This document shows, one piece after another, positions 45,799-54,210 of a DNA stretch of 64,000 nucleotides. Each line of letters starts with the position of its first letter. The stretch's first letter is position 1. Source of the stretch: Chthonomonas calidirosea T49 (GTDB lineage Bacteria; Armatimonadota; Chthonomonadetes; Chthonomonadales; Chthonomonadaceae). The stretch is from NCBI RefSeq assembly GCF_000427095.1, contig NC_021487.1, positions 2,076,377 to 2,140,376 of the forward strand, in the 5' to 3' direction. Under the pieces are notes generated by a model. The model did not search any database. It was not told the DNA's origin and saw only the letters and a program-made list of their open reading frames with translations. A program made the translations under genes and the position numbers.

Positions 45799-46443
45799 AT
45801 GACCCTTCCCCATTCTCCTATAGGGAGGCCAAAGATCATCTTGGCTTCGGCCTCCCCTCGCCGTCGCGAGTTAGTGGCGCTTTTACGCCTTCCTTTTGAG
45901 GTTGTGCCAAGCCACTACCAAGAGCCCTCGTCTCCTACCTCGCCCGTCTCGCTACCCCGATTCGTCGTGGAGCTTGCCACAGCAAAGGCGCACGAGGTCG
46001 CACACCGCATTGAGGAAGGGCTTGTTTTAGGGGCCGATACGGAGGTGTCGTTGGAGGGCGATGTGGGGCTGCCCCTCGGTAAGCCGGCAAACCCTCAAGA
46101 GGCCACCTCTATGTTGCATGCTCTGTCCGGACGCACTCACTACGTTTATACCGGATTGGCGCTTGTGCCGGTCGTGGATGGAAGCCCACAGGAGCCTTTA
46201 CAAGAGGTCGTCTGCACACGCGTGCGTTTTCGAGAGCTCAGCGACGACATGATTGCGGCCTATATCGCCACATCAGAGCCTTTTGATAAGGCAGGCGCCT
46301 ACGGCGCACAGGGCTACGCTGCTCCTTATATCGAGGCGATAGATGGTGACTTCTTTAACGTCGTGGGGCTTCCCCTCTGCACATTAGGCCACATGTTGGA
46401 GCGGCTTGGTGTGGCCTGGTGGCGCGGAACCCCACAAACGTAA
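45799..46443 (+). CDS. maf: Maf-like nucleoside triphosphate pyrophosphatase
   Basis: 214 aa. Hydrolyses nucleoside triphosphates (Maf family; dTTP/UTP or modified bases). Signature near the N-terminus: ILASASPRRRELVALLRLPFEVVPS (about 14-37). Core: VLGADTEVSLEGDVGLPLGKPANPQEATSMLHALSGRTHYVYTGLAL, then EPFDKAGAYGAQGYAAPYIEAIDGDFFNVVGLPL. It follows the ANTAR regulator by 29 bp on the same strand, and is convergent with csrA (3-bp gap). Confidence 0.93.
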   Translation: MTLPHSPIGRPKIILASASPRRRELVALLRLPFEVVPSHYQEPSSPTSPVSLPRFVVELATAKAHEVAHRIEEGLVLGADTEVSLEGDVGLPLGKPANPQEATSMLHALSGRTHYVYTGLALVPVVDGSPQEPLQEVVCTRVRFRELSDDMIAAYIATSEPFDKAGAYGAQGYAAPYIEAIDGDFFNVVGLPLCTLGHMLERLGVAWWRGTPQT

Positions 46444-46446
46444 CGC

Positions 46447-46680
46447 CTACTCGTCTTCTGGGGTCGAAAGGAGCTGGTTAAGGTCGGGCAGAACTGGGGC
46501 GGAAACGGCGTTGCGGTTCTCTTGGAGTATCTGCTCATACACCTCCTTGCGGTGTACGGCGATGGTGCGCGGAGCGCGTATTCCTAGGCGGACTTGCTCG
46601 CCGCGAACCTCAAGAACGGTGATCTCAATGTCGTTGCCGACCATAATAGACTGGTCGGGCTTGCGAGTTAACACCAGCAT
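46447..46680 (-). CDS. csrA: Carbon storage regulator CsrA
   Basis: 77 aa RNA-binding translational regulator. N-terminal core (1-50) conserved: MLVLTRKPDQSIMVGNDIEITVLE, VRGEQVRLGIRAPRTIAVHRKEVYEQI. The C-terminal tail (about 52-77) is longer than in E. coli. It binds GGA motifs in loops of target mRNAs. No flagellar or fliW gene is near, unlike the common arrangement. GGAGGG site upstream on the minus strand. Confidence 0.95.
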   Translation of the reverse strand: MLVLTRKPDQSIMVGNDIEITVLEVRGEQVRLGIRAPRTIAVHRKEVYEQILQENRNAVSAPVLPDLNQLLSTPEDE

Positions 46681-47177
46681 TTTGAGCCCTCCGTGGCGCG
46701 GAATTTATTAGAGGATACACCTTCGTTCACCTCCGTGTGATACTGCAGCCTTCGGAGCCGAGCGGAGAAGATGTTCCTTTTTTGGCAATTATTGGCTCTC
46801 AACAGCCCTCTCTTTAGGGGGGATCCCATGGCATACCGTTTCCTATCCTTGCTAGCCGTCTCTATTGTACTCTAAACAAGTTTACTCTATAACGAAACAA
46901 AGAGGTCCGCTTCCATCAAATTTGGGAAAAGAGAGATTTAGATACGGGCGACCGCCCCCTTTCTGGTCCTGCAAGACTTCCCCTCCTGCCAGAGAGCGTT
47001 GAAGCGACTTGACCGTGCTTTGCAGGGGGTGCTCACTAACGTCACACCCAGCATCCAAAATAGGCCAACATAGTCGGCAACGACAAGCGTCCTGCAAGAA
47101 GCCACGCCTCTAGGTAGGATAAAAAGGGTAAAATGGATGGAACCTATAACGCAAGCTCTGTTAGGAACATCGAATCC
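46681..47177. other. 497-bp gap between csrA and ABC-2 permease
   Basis: A minus-strand open frame at 46882-47097 (71 codons) has a partly protein-like end (SEHPLQSTVKSLQRSLAGG), but no clear start or ribosome site and I do not annotate it as a gene. The csrA promoter must be here. No RNA element recognised. Confidence 0.4.
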
Positions 47178-48059
47178 ATGGCCGTTGCCGCCCTTGCCAC
47201 GCTAACCCTCAAGGAGGCTCTCCGCAGAAAAACGCTTTGGGCCATCCTCTTTGGCGGTCTCTTAGTATTGGGCATCACCCTGCTCTTAGCTATCGCCCAT
47301 ATGCGCATGGAGCATTTTGTCGCTATCGGCCGGTGGTCCCCACAAGAGGAGGCCATACGCTACCCCTTTGTACGTCGCAGCATCACCGCGCTCTGCTTAA
47401 GCGCTATCAAGGCTTTTGGGGCGCTCTTCGCCGCAGTTCTGGCAGGCGGCGCCATATCGGGCGAAATTGAAACGGGGGTCATGGCCCTTCTTCTTCCACG
47501 GCCCTACCCGCGATGGCAGATCGTGGCCGGCAAGTGGCTTGGACTTAACCTTCTTCTCTGCGGCAGCACCCTCTTTTGGACGCTCATCGCGTGGACCTCC
47601 CTTACCCTTCAGACCCATCTATCGCTCACTGCACTGCTGATAGCGGGGTTCTATCTGTGCCTCTATCCGATTTTAGTCAGCACCATCGCCCTCGCCTTCT
47701 CCACCGTGGCCCCTCGCCTGCTCGGCACGGTTTTTGCGATCGCGCTCTGCGCTATCGCCTGGTTCGATGGAGTTATGGAAGGCCTTAGCGTCAATTTTAA
47801 CATTGACGTGCTTCACCGTCTCGCCATCATCGCCGGCCTCATCGTGCCGCAGGGCTATGTTGGCTACTGGGTAGACGATGTCACCTCGGACATCGTATTT
47901 TCCGGAGGGCCTCGCACCTGGTCATCGCCGCGCTTTCTCACCGAGTGGGGAGCACAGCACCTCCATTTTCCGCGCCTCGATGCCCTCTATGTACTACTTT
48001 ACCTTATCGCTTTCTTTATACTTGGAGTGGTGCTCTTTGAACGCCGTGACGTTATTTAG
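47178..48059 (+). CDS. ABC-2 type transporter permease
   Basis: 293 aa from the ATG at 47178; an upstream ATG at 47133 adds 15 non-conserved residues. Six to seven membrane segments, the first being LWAILFGGLLVLGITLLLAIAHM, and the ABC-2 motif region AISGEIETGVMALLLPRPYPRWQIVAGKWLGL (about 107-138). This type of permease exports polysaccharides, drugs or similar in partnership with a separate ATPase, which is not adjacent. A TTAGGAA site precedes the ATG. Function in transport is likely; the substrate is unknown. Confidence 0.82.
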   Translation: MAVAALATLTLKEALRRKTLWAILFGGLLVLGITLLLAIAHMRMEHFVAIGRWSPQEEAIRYPFVRRSITALCLSAIKAFGALFAAVLAGGAISGEIETGVMALLLPRPYPRWQIVAGKWLGLNLLLCGSTLFWTLIAWTSLTLQTHLSLTALLIAGFYLCLYPILVSTIALAFSTVAPRLLGTVFAIALCAIAWFDGVMEGLSVNFNIDVLHRLAIIAGLIVPQGYVGYWVDDVTSDIVFSGGPRTWSSPRFLTEWGAQHLHFPRLDALYVLLYLIAFFILGVVLFERRDVI

Positions 48060-48309
48060 CCATCTCTTCTCATCGAACCCCTCAAAGGAGCCAGCCTACG
48101 CCTTTTTATTCGCGCGAATGTCCTGTTGACCTTATGCGTTTTCCCTAACCGTCCTTCGCACTATGCGGCGCAACCGAGAGCGGGCCACCTTGCGTGGAAA
48201 CGATGTAGAGACGCCGTATCACCTAGAAGGTAAGCCGTGCTGCGAGGCGATGGGCACATGCGGCATCCGCAGGTGCTAGAAAAGAGGTTGCAACAACCAA
48301 AGATACTAC

Positions 48310-49374
48310 CTAAAGCGGCAGCGATTGATGTAGGCCGCTATTTGCAGCGCGCAAACCGGCCTCCAAAATCTCCTGCGCGTCCCTACTGACCTTTGCCGAG
48401 CAGAAGCCCTCTGGTTTCTGCCCATTTTCAAGGCAGTGCAGCAGATACTCTGGGGCCGAACGACGTGGAGCGACTGTTGGTGGAGGCTCAATGGTCTCTT
48501 GCGGTTTGCCCGGCCGTTGAAGAATCAGTTTTCCATGCCAAACGCCCAAGGCACCCTCACTACCATAAAGCAGGGGGTTGGTCTCGATATAGCCTACGGG
48601 CTGCGTCCAACTCGCCTCACAGACGGCGAAGGCGTGGGGGTAGCGGGCTACGATCACCGCGTTGTCGTCGGAGGCGGCATAAGCCGGCTCTGTACCAAAA
48701 ACCCCTCGCAGTCCGGTTACCTGTTCCGGACGCCCCAGCAGGCGAGCGGCCAAATTAGCACCATAGCAGCAGTAGTCCATAAGGGCGCCGGCCCCGTTGA
48801 TCTCTGGGGTGGTAAGGTCGCGCACGAAGTTGGGGCTGCACCCTATGGCGATGGGGCCGTTATGGGCGCTACGATAGCGCACATAGCGGATCTCGCCTAT
48901 GTCGCCGGCTAAAGCGCGCCGTTCTAACTCTTGCCACGAGGCGGCCCAAGCGGTTGGCCAATTGATAAGCAGCAAGGTACCGGCACGCTCTGCGGCCTGT
49001 AACATACGGTCGGCCTGTTCAAGCGTGGCGGCCATCGGCTTTTCCACAACCGCATGAAGGCCGCGTTGCGCTGCCGCCTCCACGATGTCGGCGCTCTCGC
49101 TGTTGCCTCCTGCTATCTGCACAATGTCCAACTCTTCGGCATCGAGCATCTCCTGCCATGAAGGATAAAGGCGCTTCACGCCAAACTCCCTCTCCAGCTT
49201 GGTCAAAAGCTCTGGCTCGTCATCTCCGCCTGCAACCAGTTGCACATTGGGCTGCTGTTGCCACAGGCGCAGCTCGCCCCACACATGGTCGTGCGACATG
49301 CAGGCCACTCCAACGCGATAGGTCTTCAATTTCGGAACGCTCTTCCTCCTTTCTAAGCTCTCTTTTACTTTCAT
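48310..49374 (-). CDS. Gfo/Idh/MocA family oxidoreductase (second copy)
   Basis: 354 aa, ATG at 49374; a GTG at 49380 is alternative. Rossmann domain starts at about residue 16 (YRVGVACMSHDHVW...), with EKPMAATLEQADRML carrying the Lys-Pro motif. C-terminal domain: GAGALMDYCCYGANLAARLLG, the region of the conserved catalytic residues. NAD(P)-dependent sugar or related oxidoreductase. Compared with the copy at 7897 it is only distantly similar. It begins 12 bp after the end of the next upstream gene (49387), so it may be the fourth gene of that operon. Confidence 0.85.
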   Translation of the reverse strand: MKVKESLERRKSVPKLKTYRVGVACMSHDHVWGELRLWQQQPNVQLVAGGDDEPELLTKLEREFGVKRLYPSWQEMLDAEELDIVQIAGGNSESADIVEAAAQRGLHAVVEKPMAATLEQADRMLQAAERAGTLLLINWPTAWAASWQELERRALAGDIGEIRYVRYRSAHNGPIAIGCSPNFVRDLTTPEINGAGALMDYCCYGANLAARLLGRPEQVTGLRGVFGTEPAYAASDDNAVIVARYPHAFAVCEASWTQPVGYIETNPLLYGSEGALGVWHGKLILQRPGKPQETIEPPPTVAPRRSAPEYLLHCLENGQKPEGFCSAKVSRDAQEILEAGLRAANSGLHQSLPL

Positions 49375-49386
49375 CCCCACCGTGTG

Positions 49387-49845
49387 CTATTCCTGCTCGG
49401 ATGGGTGCCGAAGGCGTTCAATCTGCCGGCGCATCCGCTCGACGGCCTCATGGAGGCGGGCAACAACCGCCTCAAGCGCTTCACGCTCTGCCGGCTCCAG
49501 AGGCCCGAACTTTGGTATCGTCTTTTTGGGGTCTAGATCCTCAACGATCTCTTCGTCTAGATGCAGCAACAGCACCGAAAGCCAGTAGAGGGTTACCGAC
49601 AACCCCTCCCGATGTTCCTGCTCGGCCAGCTCCTGCGGCAAAAGCTGTTTTATGCAGGCCTGTAGGTCGACGTACATATGCTGTAACGCGTCGGCAAAAA
49701 CCGCCCAAGAGGCAGGATCGAGGGGGGTGAGCCTGTTATTGCCAGAAGGGCTACGCCCCTCACGGGCGACCTGCTCGATTTGACGACTTGCCTCTTCTAT
49801 CGCCAAAAGTGTCGCCATGAGGTGACGCTTATGTCCGTCGGTCAT
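49387..49845 (-). CDS. Hypothetical helical protein
   Basis: 152 aa, acidic, no signal peptide or membrane segment, almost entirely helical (EEASRQIEQVAREG; FADALQHMYVDLQACIKQLL; EREALEAVVARLHEAVERMRRQIERL). The last part looks like a coiled coil. No domain recognised. It overlaps the previous gene (49842-50582) by 4 bp, so it is translationally coupled to the two CxxC/CxxH proteins and may work with them. Confidence 0.75.
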   Translation of the reverse strand: MTDGHKRHLMATLLAIEEASRQIEQVAREGRSPSGNNRLTPLDPASWAVFADALQHMYVDLQACIKQLLPQELAEQEHREGLSVTLYWLSVLLLHLDEEIVEDLDPKKTIPKFGPLEPAEREALEAVVARLHEAVERMRRQIERLRHPSEQE

Positions 49846-50582
49846 AGAACACCTCTGAGGTTTTTATGGAAGTCGCCCACCGTTAGCGCAACGGCCTCTA
49901 TCCATGCAAGGCGTTCCTCCTCCCTTAGCTCGTGGCGATGGTGTACGTCATGCTTATGAATGTAGGCTTCCAATCGCTCAGAACGCTGCCGGAGTTTGCT
50001 TTGAAAGTCGCTCAACAACCACCTGGCAACCTCCAAGGAGGGTCTTTGTTCTAACAAGCGCAGTAGATGCGGAAAACAGACGCCCCACGCCTGCAGATAG
50101 GTTTGGGCTAAGTTGGCCTCAAGCCCCTCTTCCAAGAGATACTCGACCCAACTTTTCAGTGCAAACTGCTCATTTTGGCGACCGTGTTGGCATGCTAGAC
50201 AGGTTTCTTGCGGGCGTAGCGTTGCCAATATGCGCCTGATCGTCTCATCTGGTTCCGATTTGCGGAGCATCGGGCGCTTCGAGGAGGTTTCGAGCGCCAG
50301 TGCCGTCACGGCTTCTAGTTGCCTCAGCACGCTTTCATAGAGGGTTGCTGTGCCTAGACCATCTCTCTCCATGGCCCACTCTGTTTCGACAAGCATCTGT
50401 GCATGACGCAGGCAAAAGCCGGCGGAGGCCGACAGACGCGCATGAATATCGGGCGCGAGCGTGTACTCATGAAGGAGGGAGCGTAGATAGCGCCGTTCAT
50501 CCTCGTCTTGCATCCAGCAGAAAGGGCAACACGGCTGGCTGCAGGCCAGGCGAAATGTGGAGGTGAAGAGCGAGTGGCTCAC
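49842..50582 (-). CDS. CxxC/CxxH repeat protein, copy B
   Basis: 246 aa, soluble. Two modules each pair a CxxC with a downstream CxxH: CPFC (Cys 19, 22) with GFCLRHA (Cys 57, His 60), and CLAC with GVCFPHL. The gap from the second Cys of CPFC to the Cys of CLRH is 34 residues, identical to the paralog upstream. Each set could bind one zinc or iron. The rest is helical (LEEGLEANLAQTYLQAWG). I only loosely recall a DUF6062-type family with such cysteines and cannot confirm it. It overlaps neighbours on both sides by 4 bp (ATGA), so an operon is nearly certain. Function unknown. Confidence 0.8.
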   Translation of the reverse strand: MSHSLFTSTFRLACSQPCCPFCWMQDEDERRYLRSLLHEYTLAPDIHARLSASAGFCLRHAQMLVETEWAMERDGLGTATLYESVLRQLEAVTALALETSSKRPMLRKSEPDETIRRILATLRPQETCLACQHGRQNEQFALKSWVEYLLEEGLEANLAQTYLQAWGVCFPHLLRLLEQRPSLEVARWLLSDFQSKLRQRSERLEAYIHKHDVHHRHELREEERLAWIEAVALTVGDFHKNLRGVL

Positions 50583-51295
50583 AGTGCATCTCCCTCCTTA
50601 TGCTGCAGGCCTGAAAGCTTACAAAGCGCACGCAGCCACACGTTACGCTCGGAGCCCATCGGCTCGTCTTTAAAACGATAGTCGTTTTTACGAATGAACT
50701 CGCCAAGCTCTTCGGCCAGTCGGTGCAAGCGCTCTTGCTCCGCCCTCTGCAGAAAACGCCAGCTTTCCGGCGGGGCCCAGCGACCAACCAGCTGTAAATG
50801 GGGCATGCACAGCCCATCCCCTTTGAGGTAGGCCGATTGCAGTTCGGGTTCGAGCAAGCTGATAGCAAGGGCTTGCGTAAAGCGCTCCTCGTCGCGCTGC
50901 TCCTCCTCACATTCTGGGCAACCTTGCTGAAAGAGGGAGCGATCTCGGCTTTGAAGGCGTTCTAAAGCGCGTTCCGCCAGGTCTTTATAGATGATAGCCA
51001 AGCCAAGCGCGTTTCCAGGGTGGGCGGATTGTCGGGCATGTCGTGGGCAAAAACCGAGGGAAGCGCGCAGTCGTAGCCGTGTGGGCGGGTCGTTTACCTC
51101 CTCATGAAAGAGGTAAGCGAGGCGACGCGCCCCAGCATCGGCAACGAGACGGCAGAGGGGACATCCTGGCTGCTGGACTGCAGAGAAGAGATCGTAAAAC
51201 AGAAGATGCTTATCCACACGGCGCTTTCGGAGACGCCATTGCACCAAAGAGGCGATGTTCCGCCAGGCGGCACCAAGACGCAGCCTTTTTAACAT
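50579..51295 (-). CDS. CxxC/CxxH repeat protein, copy A
   Basis: 238 aa paralog of the next gene. First module: CPLC (Cys 45, 48) with GFCPRHA (Cys 83, His 86). Second: CPEC with GLCMPHL. The N-terminal ~30 residues are basic (RKRRVDKH) and may touch nucleic acid or membrane; no signal peptide. First gene of the three-gene coupled operon, so it probably arose by duplication with copy B and functions together with it. GGAGGAG-type site precedes the ATG. Confidence 0.8.
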   Translation of the reverse strand: MLKRLRLGAAWRNIASLVQWRLRKRRVDKHLLFYDLFSAVQQPGCPLCRLVADAGARRLAYLFHEEVNDPPTRLRLRASLGFCPRHARQSAHPGNALGLAIIYKDLAERALERLQSRDRSLFQQGCPECEEEQRDEERFTQALAISLLEPELQSAYLKGDGLCMPHLQLVGRWAPPESWRFLQRAEQERLHRLAEELGEFIRKNDYRFKDEPMGSERNVWLRALCKLSGLQHKEGDAL

Positions 51296-51480
51296 TCTCT
51301 CCTCCTAGGCCCACCACAAGGCCATTGATCAGAGTGTGAGCTAGGAGCCATCAGCTCAAAAGAGAGCGGTTTGGGCAGCAAAAACAAGCGCCCTGGCGGC
51401 CTCCATCGCCAAGGTTCAATGTAGCGCAAAACGTCGGCTCTGTCAAGTGGTGAAAGCTCGTGCACCCCTTTTTCGGATTG

Positions 51481-51489
51481 TGCTATACT
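51481..51489 (+). promoter_or_regulatory. Extended -10 element before gmk
   Basis: TGC-TATACT extended -10. Predicted transcription start 51496-51497, only 2-3 nt before the gmk ATG at 51499, with no Shine-Dalgarno. This suggests a leaderless or near-leaderless gmk message. Confidence 0.5.
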
Positions 51490-51498
51490 GCTTGCATC

Positions 51499-52119
51499 AT
51501 GGGAGACGACGAACCAACCAGCGAGGCGCTTTTGTTGCCGCCCCGGCGGCGTGGGAACCTTCTTGTGGTATCTGGCCCCTCCGGAGTAGGGAAAGATACC
51601 CTTATTGAGAAGGTTCTGAACCAAACGCCCGGGGTCGTCCGCAGCATCAGCGCCACAACACGCCCACCGCGCGAGGGAGAACGAGACGGCCAAGACTATT
51701 TCTTTCTCTCTTCGCAGCAGTTCGAAGAGGCCATCAAGGAGGGAAAGTTTTTGGAATATGCGCGCTACGGAAGCTACTATTACGGAACCCCTAGAGCGCC
51801 GGTGGAACAGCAACTTCAACAGGGCTTAGACGTCGTATTGAAAATCGAGGTGCAGGGAGCCCTTCAGGTAAAGCGGCTATTTGCGGATGCGATCCTGATT
51901 TTTATAGCTCCGCCCTCTCTGCAAGAGCTGAGGCGTCGCCTGACTCAAAGAGGGACAGAGAGCGAGGAGCGCATCGAAGAGCGACTTCGCATCGCCCTTG
52001 AGGAGCTGGCGGCTTGGCCGCGCTACGACTACTATGTGGTCAACGACTTCGTGGAAACGGCCTGCGAGGGACTCCGTGCTATCGTCCTCGCCGAACGCTT
52101 AAGGATACGAAACGCATGA
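51499..52119 (+). CDS. gmk: Guanylate kinase
   Basis: 206 aa from the ATG at 51499; a frame from 51460 is not supported. GMP to GDP with ATP. P-loop SGPSGVGKDT (about 25-34), GMP-binding RSISATTRPPREGERDGQDYFF, and FLEYARYGSYYYGTPRAPVE are all conserved. Lies four bp overlapped with coaBC (ATGA), the usual gmk-...-coaBC order but with rpoZ missing between. Purine nucleotide metabolism. Confidence 0.95.
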   Translation: MGDDEPTSEALLLPPRRRGNLLVVSGPSGVGKDTLIEKVLNQTPGVVRSISATTRPPREGERDGQDYFFLSSQQFEEAIKEGKFLEYARYGSYYYGTPRAPVEQQLQQGLDVVLKIEVQGALQVKRLFADAILIFIAPPSLQELRRRLTQRGTESEERIEERLRIALEELAAWPRYDYYVVNDFVETACEGLRAIVLAERLRIRNA

Positions 52120-53372
52120 GCACCGAAGAGACGTGGCTTGCGGGAAAGTCGATTCTTTTAGGGGTTACCGGAAGCATCGCCGCCTATAAAGCGGCCGATA
52201 TCTGCAGTCGTCTCGGGAAACTGGGGGCCGACGTGCACGTGGTTCTTACTGCAGCAGCGGCGCAGTTTGTTGGGCCGGCCACCTTTCGCGCCCTCACCCG
52301 TAATCCCGTCCTTACCGACGTGTTTGAGGAGCCTCATGCGCGCCGCATTGCCCATATTGAGCTGGCACAATCGGCCGATTTGGTGTTGGTGGCACCGGCC
52401 ACCGCCGATATTTTGGCGCACATGGCTCACGGTTTTGCCGATGACATGCTCACCACCTGCCTTCTGGCCGTGCCTACCTCTACGCCGCTCCTTGTGGCTC
52501 CGGCCATGAACACGGTGATGTGGCAGCATCCGGCCACACAGGCCAATCTACGCCTCTTGCAAGAGCGTGGAGTTCACATGATCGAACCGGAGTATGGCCT
52601 GCTTGCCTGTCAGGATGTAGGTGTCGGCAAGCTTGCCGAGCCGGACACCATTGTTCGGCGCGTAGTGGACACGCTGCTCCCGCTGCGCGATTACACGGGC
52701 GTTCATGTTTTGGTGACAGCCGGTCCCACACGTGAGCCACTCGACCCCGTGCGATTCCTCTCTAACCGATCGAGCGGCAAGATGGGCTACGCCATCGCGG
52801 AGCGCGCCCAGCGCCGTGGGGCAAAGGTCACCCTGATCAGCGGCCCCACCAGCCTTGCTGTGCCGCCTGGCGTTAACGTGGTTTGGGTAGAGACCTCCCA
52901 CGAGATGCTTGCAGCGTGCCAAAGCCACTTCCAGATGTGCGATCTCTTCATAGCCGCAGCTGCCGTTTCGGACTATACCCCGGCACAAAGGGCACCCCAC
53001 AAGCTCAAAAAATCGGAGAGAGATGGCGATATCGTTCTCACTCTACGCCCCACCCCCGATATTTTGGCCACGTTGGCTCGGCAAAAAGGCCCCCACCAGG
53101 TCGTGGTGGGTTTTGCTGCCGAAACAGAAAACCTGCTAGAGCACGCCCGTCATAAGCTTGAGGCAAAGCAGCTCGATCTCATTGTTGCCAACGACGTCAC
53201 CCAGGAAGGGGCCGGTTTCGAGAAGGACACCAACGTGGTGACGCTGCTGTGGCCGGATGGGCGTCAGGAGCCGCTACCTTTGTTGCCGAAAAGCGCTGTG
53301 GCCGACCGGCTTTTAACGGCGGTGCGCCCGCTCCTTAAAGCGAGGCCTTTAGAACCCGATGCCGGCACCTAA
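52116..53372 (+). CDS. coaBC: Phosphopantothenoylcysteine synthetase/decarboxylase CoaBC
   Basis: 418 aa from the ATG at 52116. Bifunctional coenzyme A enzyme. N-terminal flavoprotein CoaC (about 1-185): LLGVTGSIAAYKAADICSRL, His in RRIAHIELAQSADLVLVAPAT, substrate clamp APAMNTVMWQHPATQ, and LLACQDVGVGKLAEP. C-terminal CoaB (about 195-400): VLVTAGPTREPLDPVRFLSNRSSGKMGYA, AAAVSDYTP, and KLKK. Its end overlaps the convergent outer-membrane-like gene by 24 bp. Start overlaps gmk by 4 bp. Confidence 0.95.
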   Translation: MSTEETWLAGKSILLGVTGSIAAYKAADICSRLGKLGADVHVVLTAAAAQFVGPATFRALTRNPVLTDVFEEPHARRIAHIELAQSADLVLVAPATADILAHMAHGFADDMLTTCLLAVPTSTPLLVAPAMNTVMWQHPATQANLRLLQERGVHMIEPEYGLLACQDVGVGKLAEPDTIVRRVVDTLLPLRDYTGVHVLVTAGPTREPLDPVRFLSNRSSGKMGYAIAERAQRRGAKVTLISGPTSLAVPPGVNVVWVETSHEMLAACQSHFQMCDLFIAAAAVSDYTPAQRAPHKLKKSERDGDIVLTLRPTPDILATLARQKGPHQVVVGFAAETENLLEHARHKLEAKQLDLIVANDVTQEGAGFEKDTNVVTLLWPDGRQEPLPLLPKSAVADRLLTAVRPLLKARPLEPDAGT

Positions 53373-54137
53373 AAGAAAATAGCGGCCGCGAATAAAGCCC
53401 ACCGTGAAGTCCGTCTCAGCACGGACGCCCATCTTCGTTTTCCAGGTCGCGAAGAGGAGACCTTCGTTGAATCCGAATCCGTCGTATTCGATCCAGCCGC
53501 GTAGCCCGCGGCTTAAGGGCATGCTTGCGGATGCAAACCCCTGGCGAAATCGGCAGCTGCCGATGCCAGCGCTTAAATAGAGCGGATGGTGCCAGGGCAC
53601 ACACCATGTGGCAACGGCAAACACAGAGCGGGTGGAGGCGGCATCGCCGGGAATTCCTTCTCCGGCGGCTCCGCCATGCCCAAAGATATCTTGAACGCCC
53701 ACAGAGAAAGCAGGTTCGGTAGGAGAGGAAGGTATCCAGCCAAGCTGTAGGTTAAGCGCTTGATCCCATTGTGAGCTTTTAATGAGGTCGGAGAAGGCGA
53801 CGTTCATGCGACCGAAGGTGTGCCCATAGAGGAAAACGCCGCTACCGTTTGTGTGACCGACGCGAACATCTGGCAGGCTTGTGAAGCTCATTTTTGCGCC
53901 CAATATCCGTATTTGATCGTGTCCGGGCACATAGGCGATGGGGGTAGAGTAAGCTGTTGGCCCTACCAGCGAGGGATAGCCTTCGGCATCCACGCCAAAC
54001 CCTCCACCTGCCAGCCCAGATAGATTACGGTATTGCGGATAGCGATTAGGGCCGAGAAACGGATCGTTTTGAGCGTTAGCCGGTAAGCAGAGCCAACCGC
54101 CCAAAAGCAGCAGGGTTATCGTGTAAAGACATCTCAC
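53349..54137 (-). CDS. Predicted secreted or outer-membrane protein
   Basis: 262 aa from the GTG at 54137, which has AGGAGG eight bases upstream; a longer frame from 54206 has no such site. Signal peptide RCLYTITLLLLGGWLCLPANA, then a beta-rich body with alternating strands (ALNLQLGWIPSS, VFAVATWCVPWH, YLSAGIGSCRF) and C-terminal LLGAGIGF ending in Phe, typical of outer-membrane barrels. Function unknown. It is divergent from rodA, with about 73 bp between. Confidence 0.72.
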   Translation of the reverse strand: MRCLYTITLLLLGGWLCLPANAQNDPFLGPNRYPQYRNLSGLAGGGFGVDAEGYPSLVGPTAYSTPIAYVPGHDQIRILGAKMSFTSLPDVRVGHTNGSGVFLYGHTFGRMNVAFSDLIKSSQWDQALNLQLGWIPSSPTEPAFSVGVQDIFGHGGAAGEGIPGDAASTRSVFAVATWCVPWHHPLYLSAGIGSCRFRQGFASASMPLSRGLRGWIEYDGFGFNEGLLFATWKTKMGVRAETDFTVGFIRGRYFLLGAGIGF

Positions 54138-54210
54138 GGTTGCACCTCCTGCCGATATAGCCTTGGTGACCACACAGAGGTCACTGGAAGGAAACGAGGT
54201 AAACAACTTT

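Noticed and set aside
46882..47097. Minus-strand 71-codon ORF in the csrA/permease gap
   Set aside because: No ribosome site or start of quality; only part of it looks protein-like.
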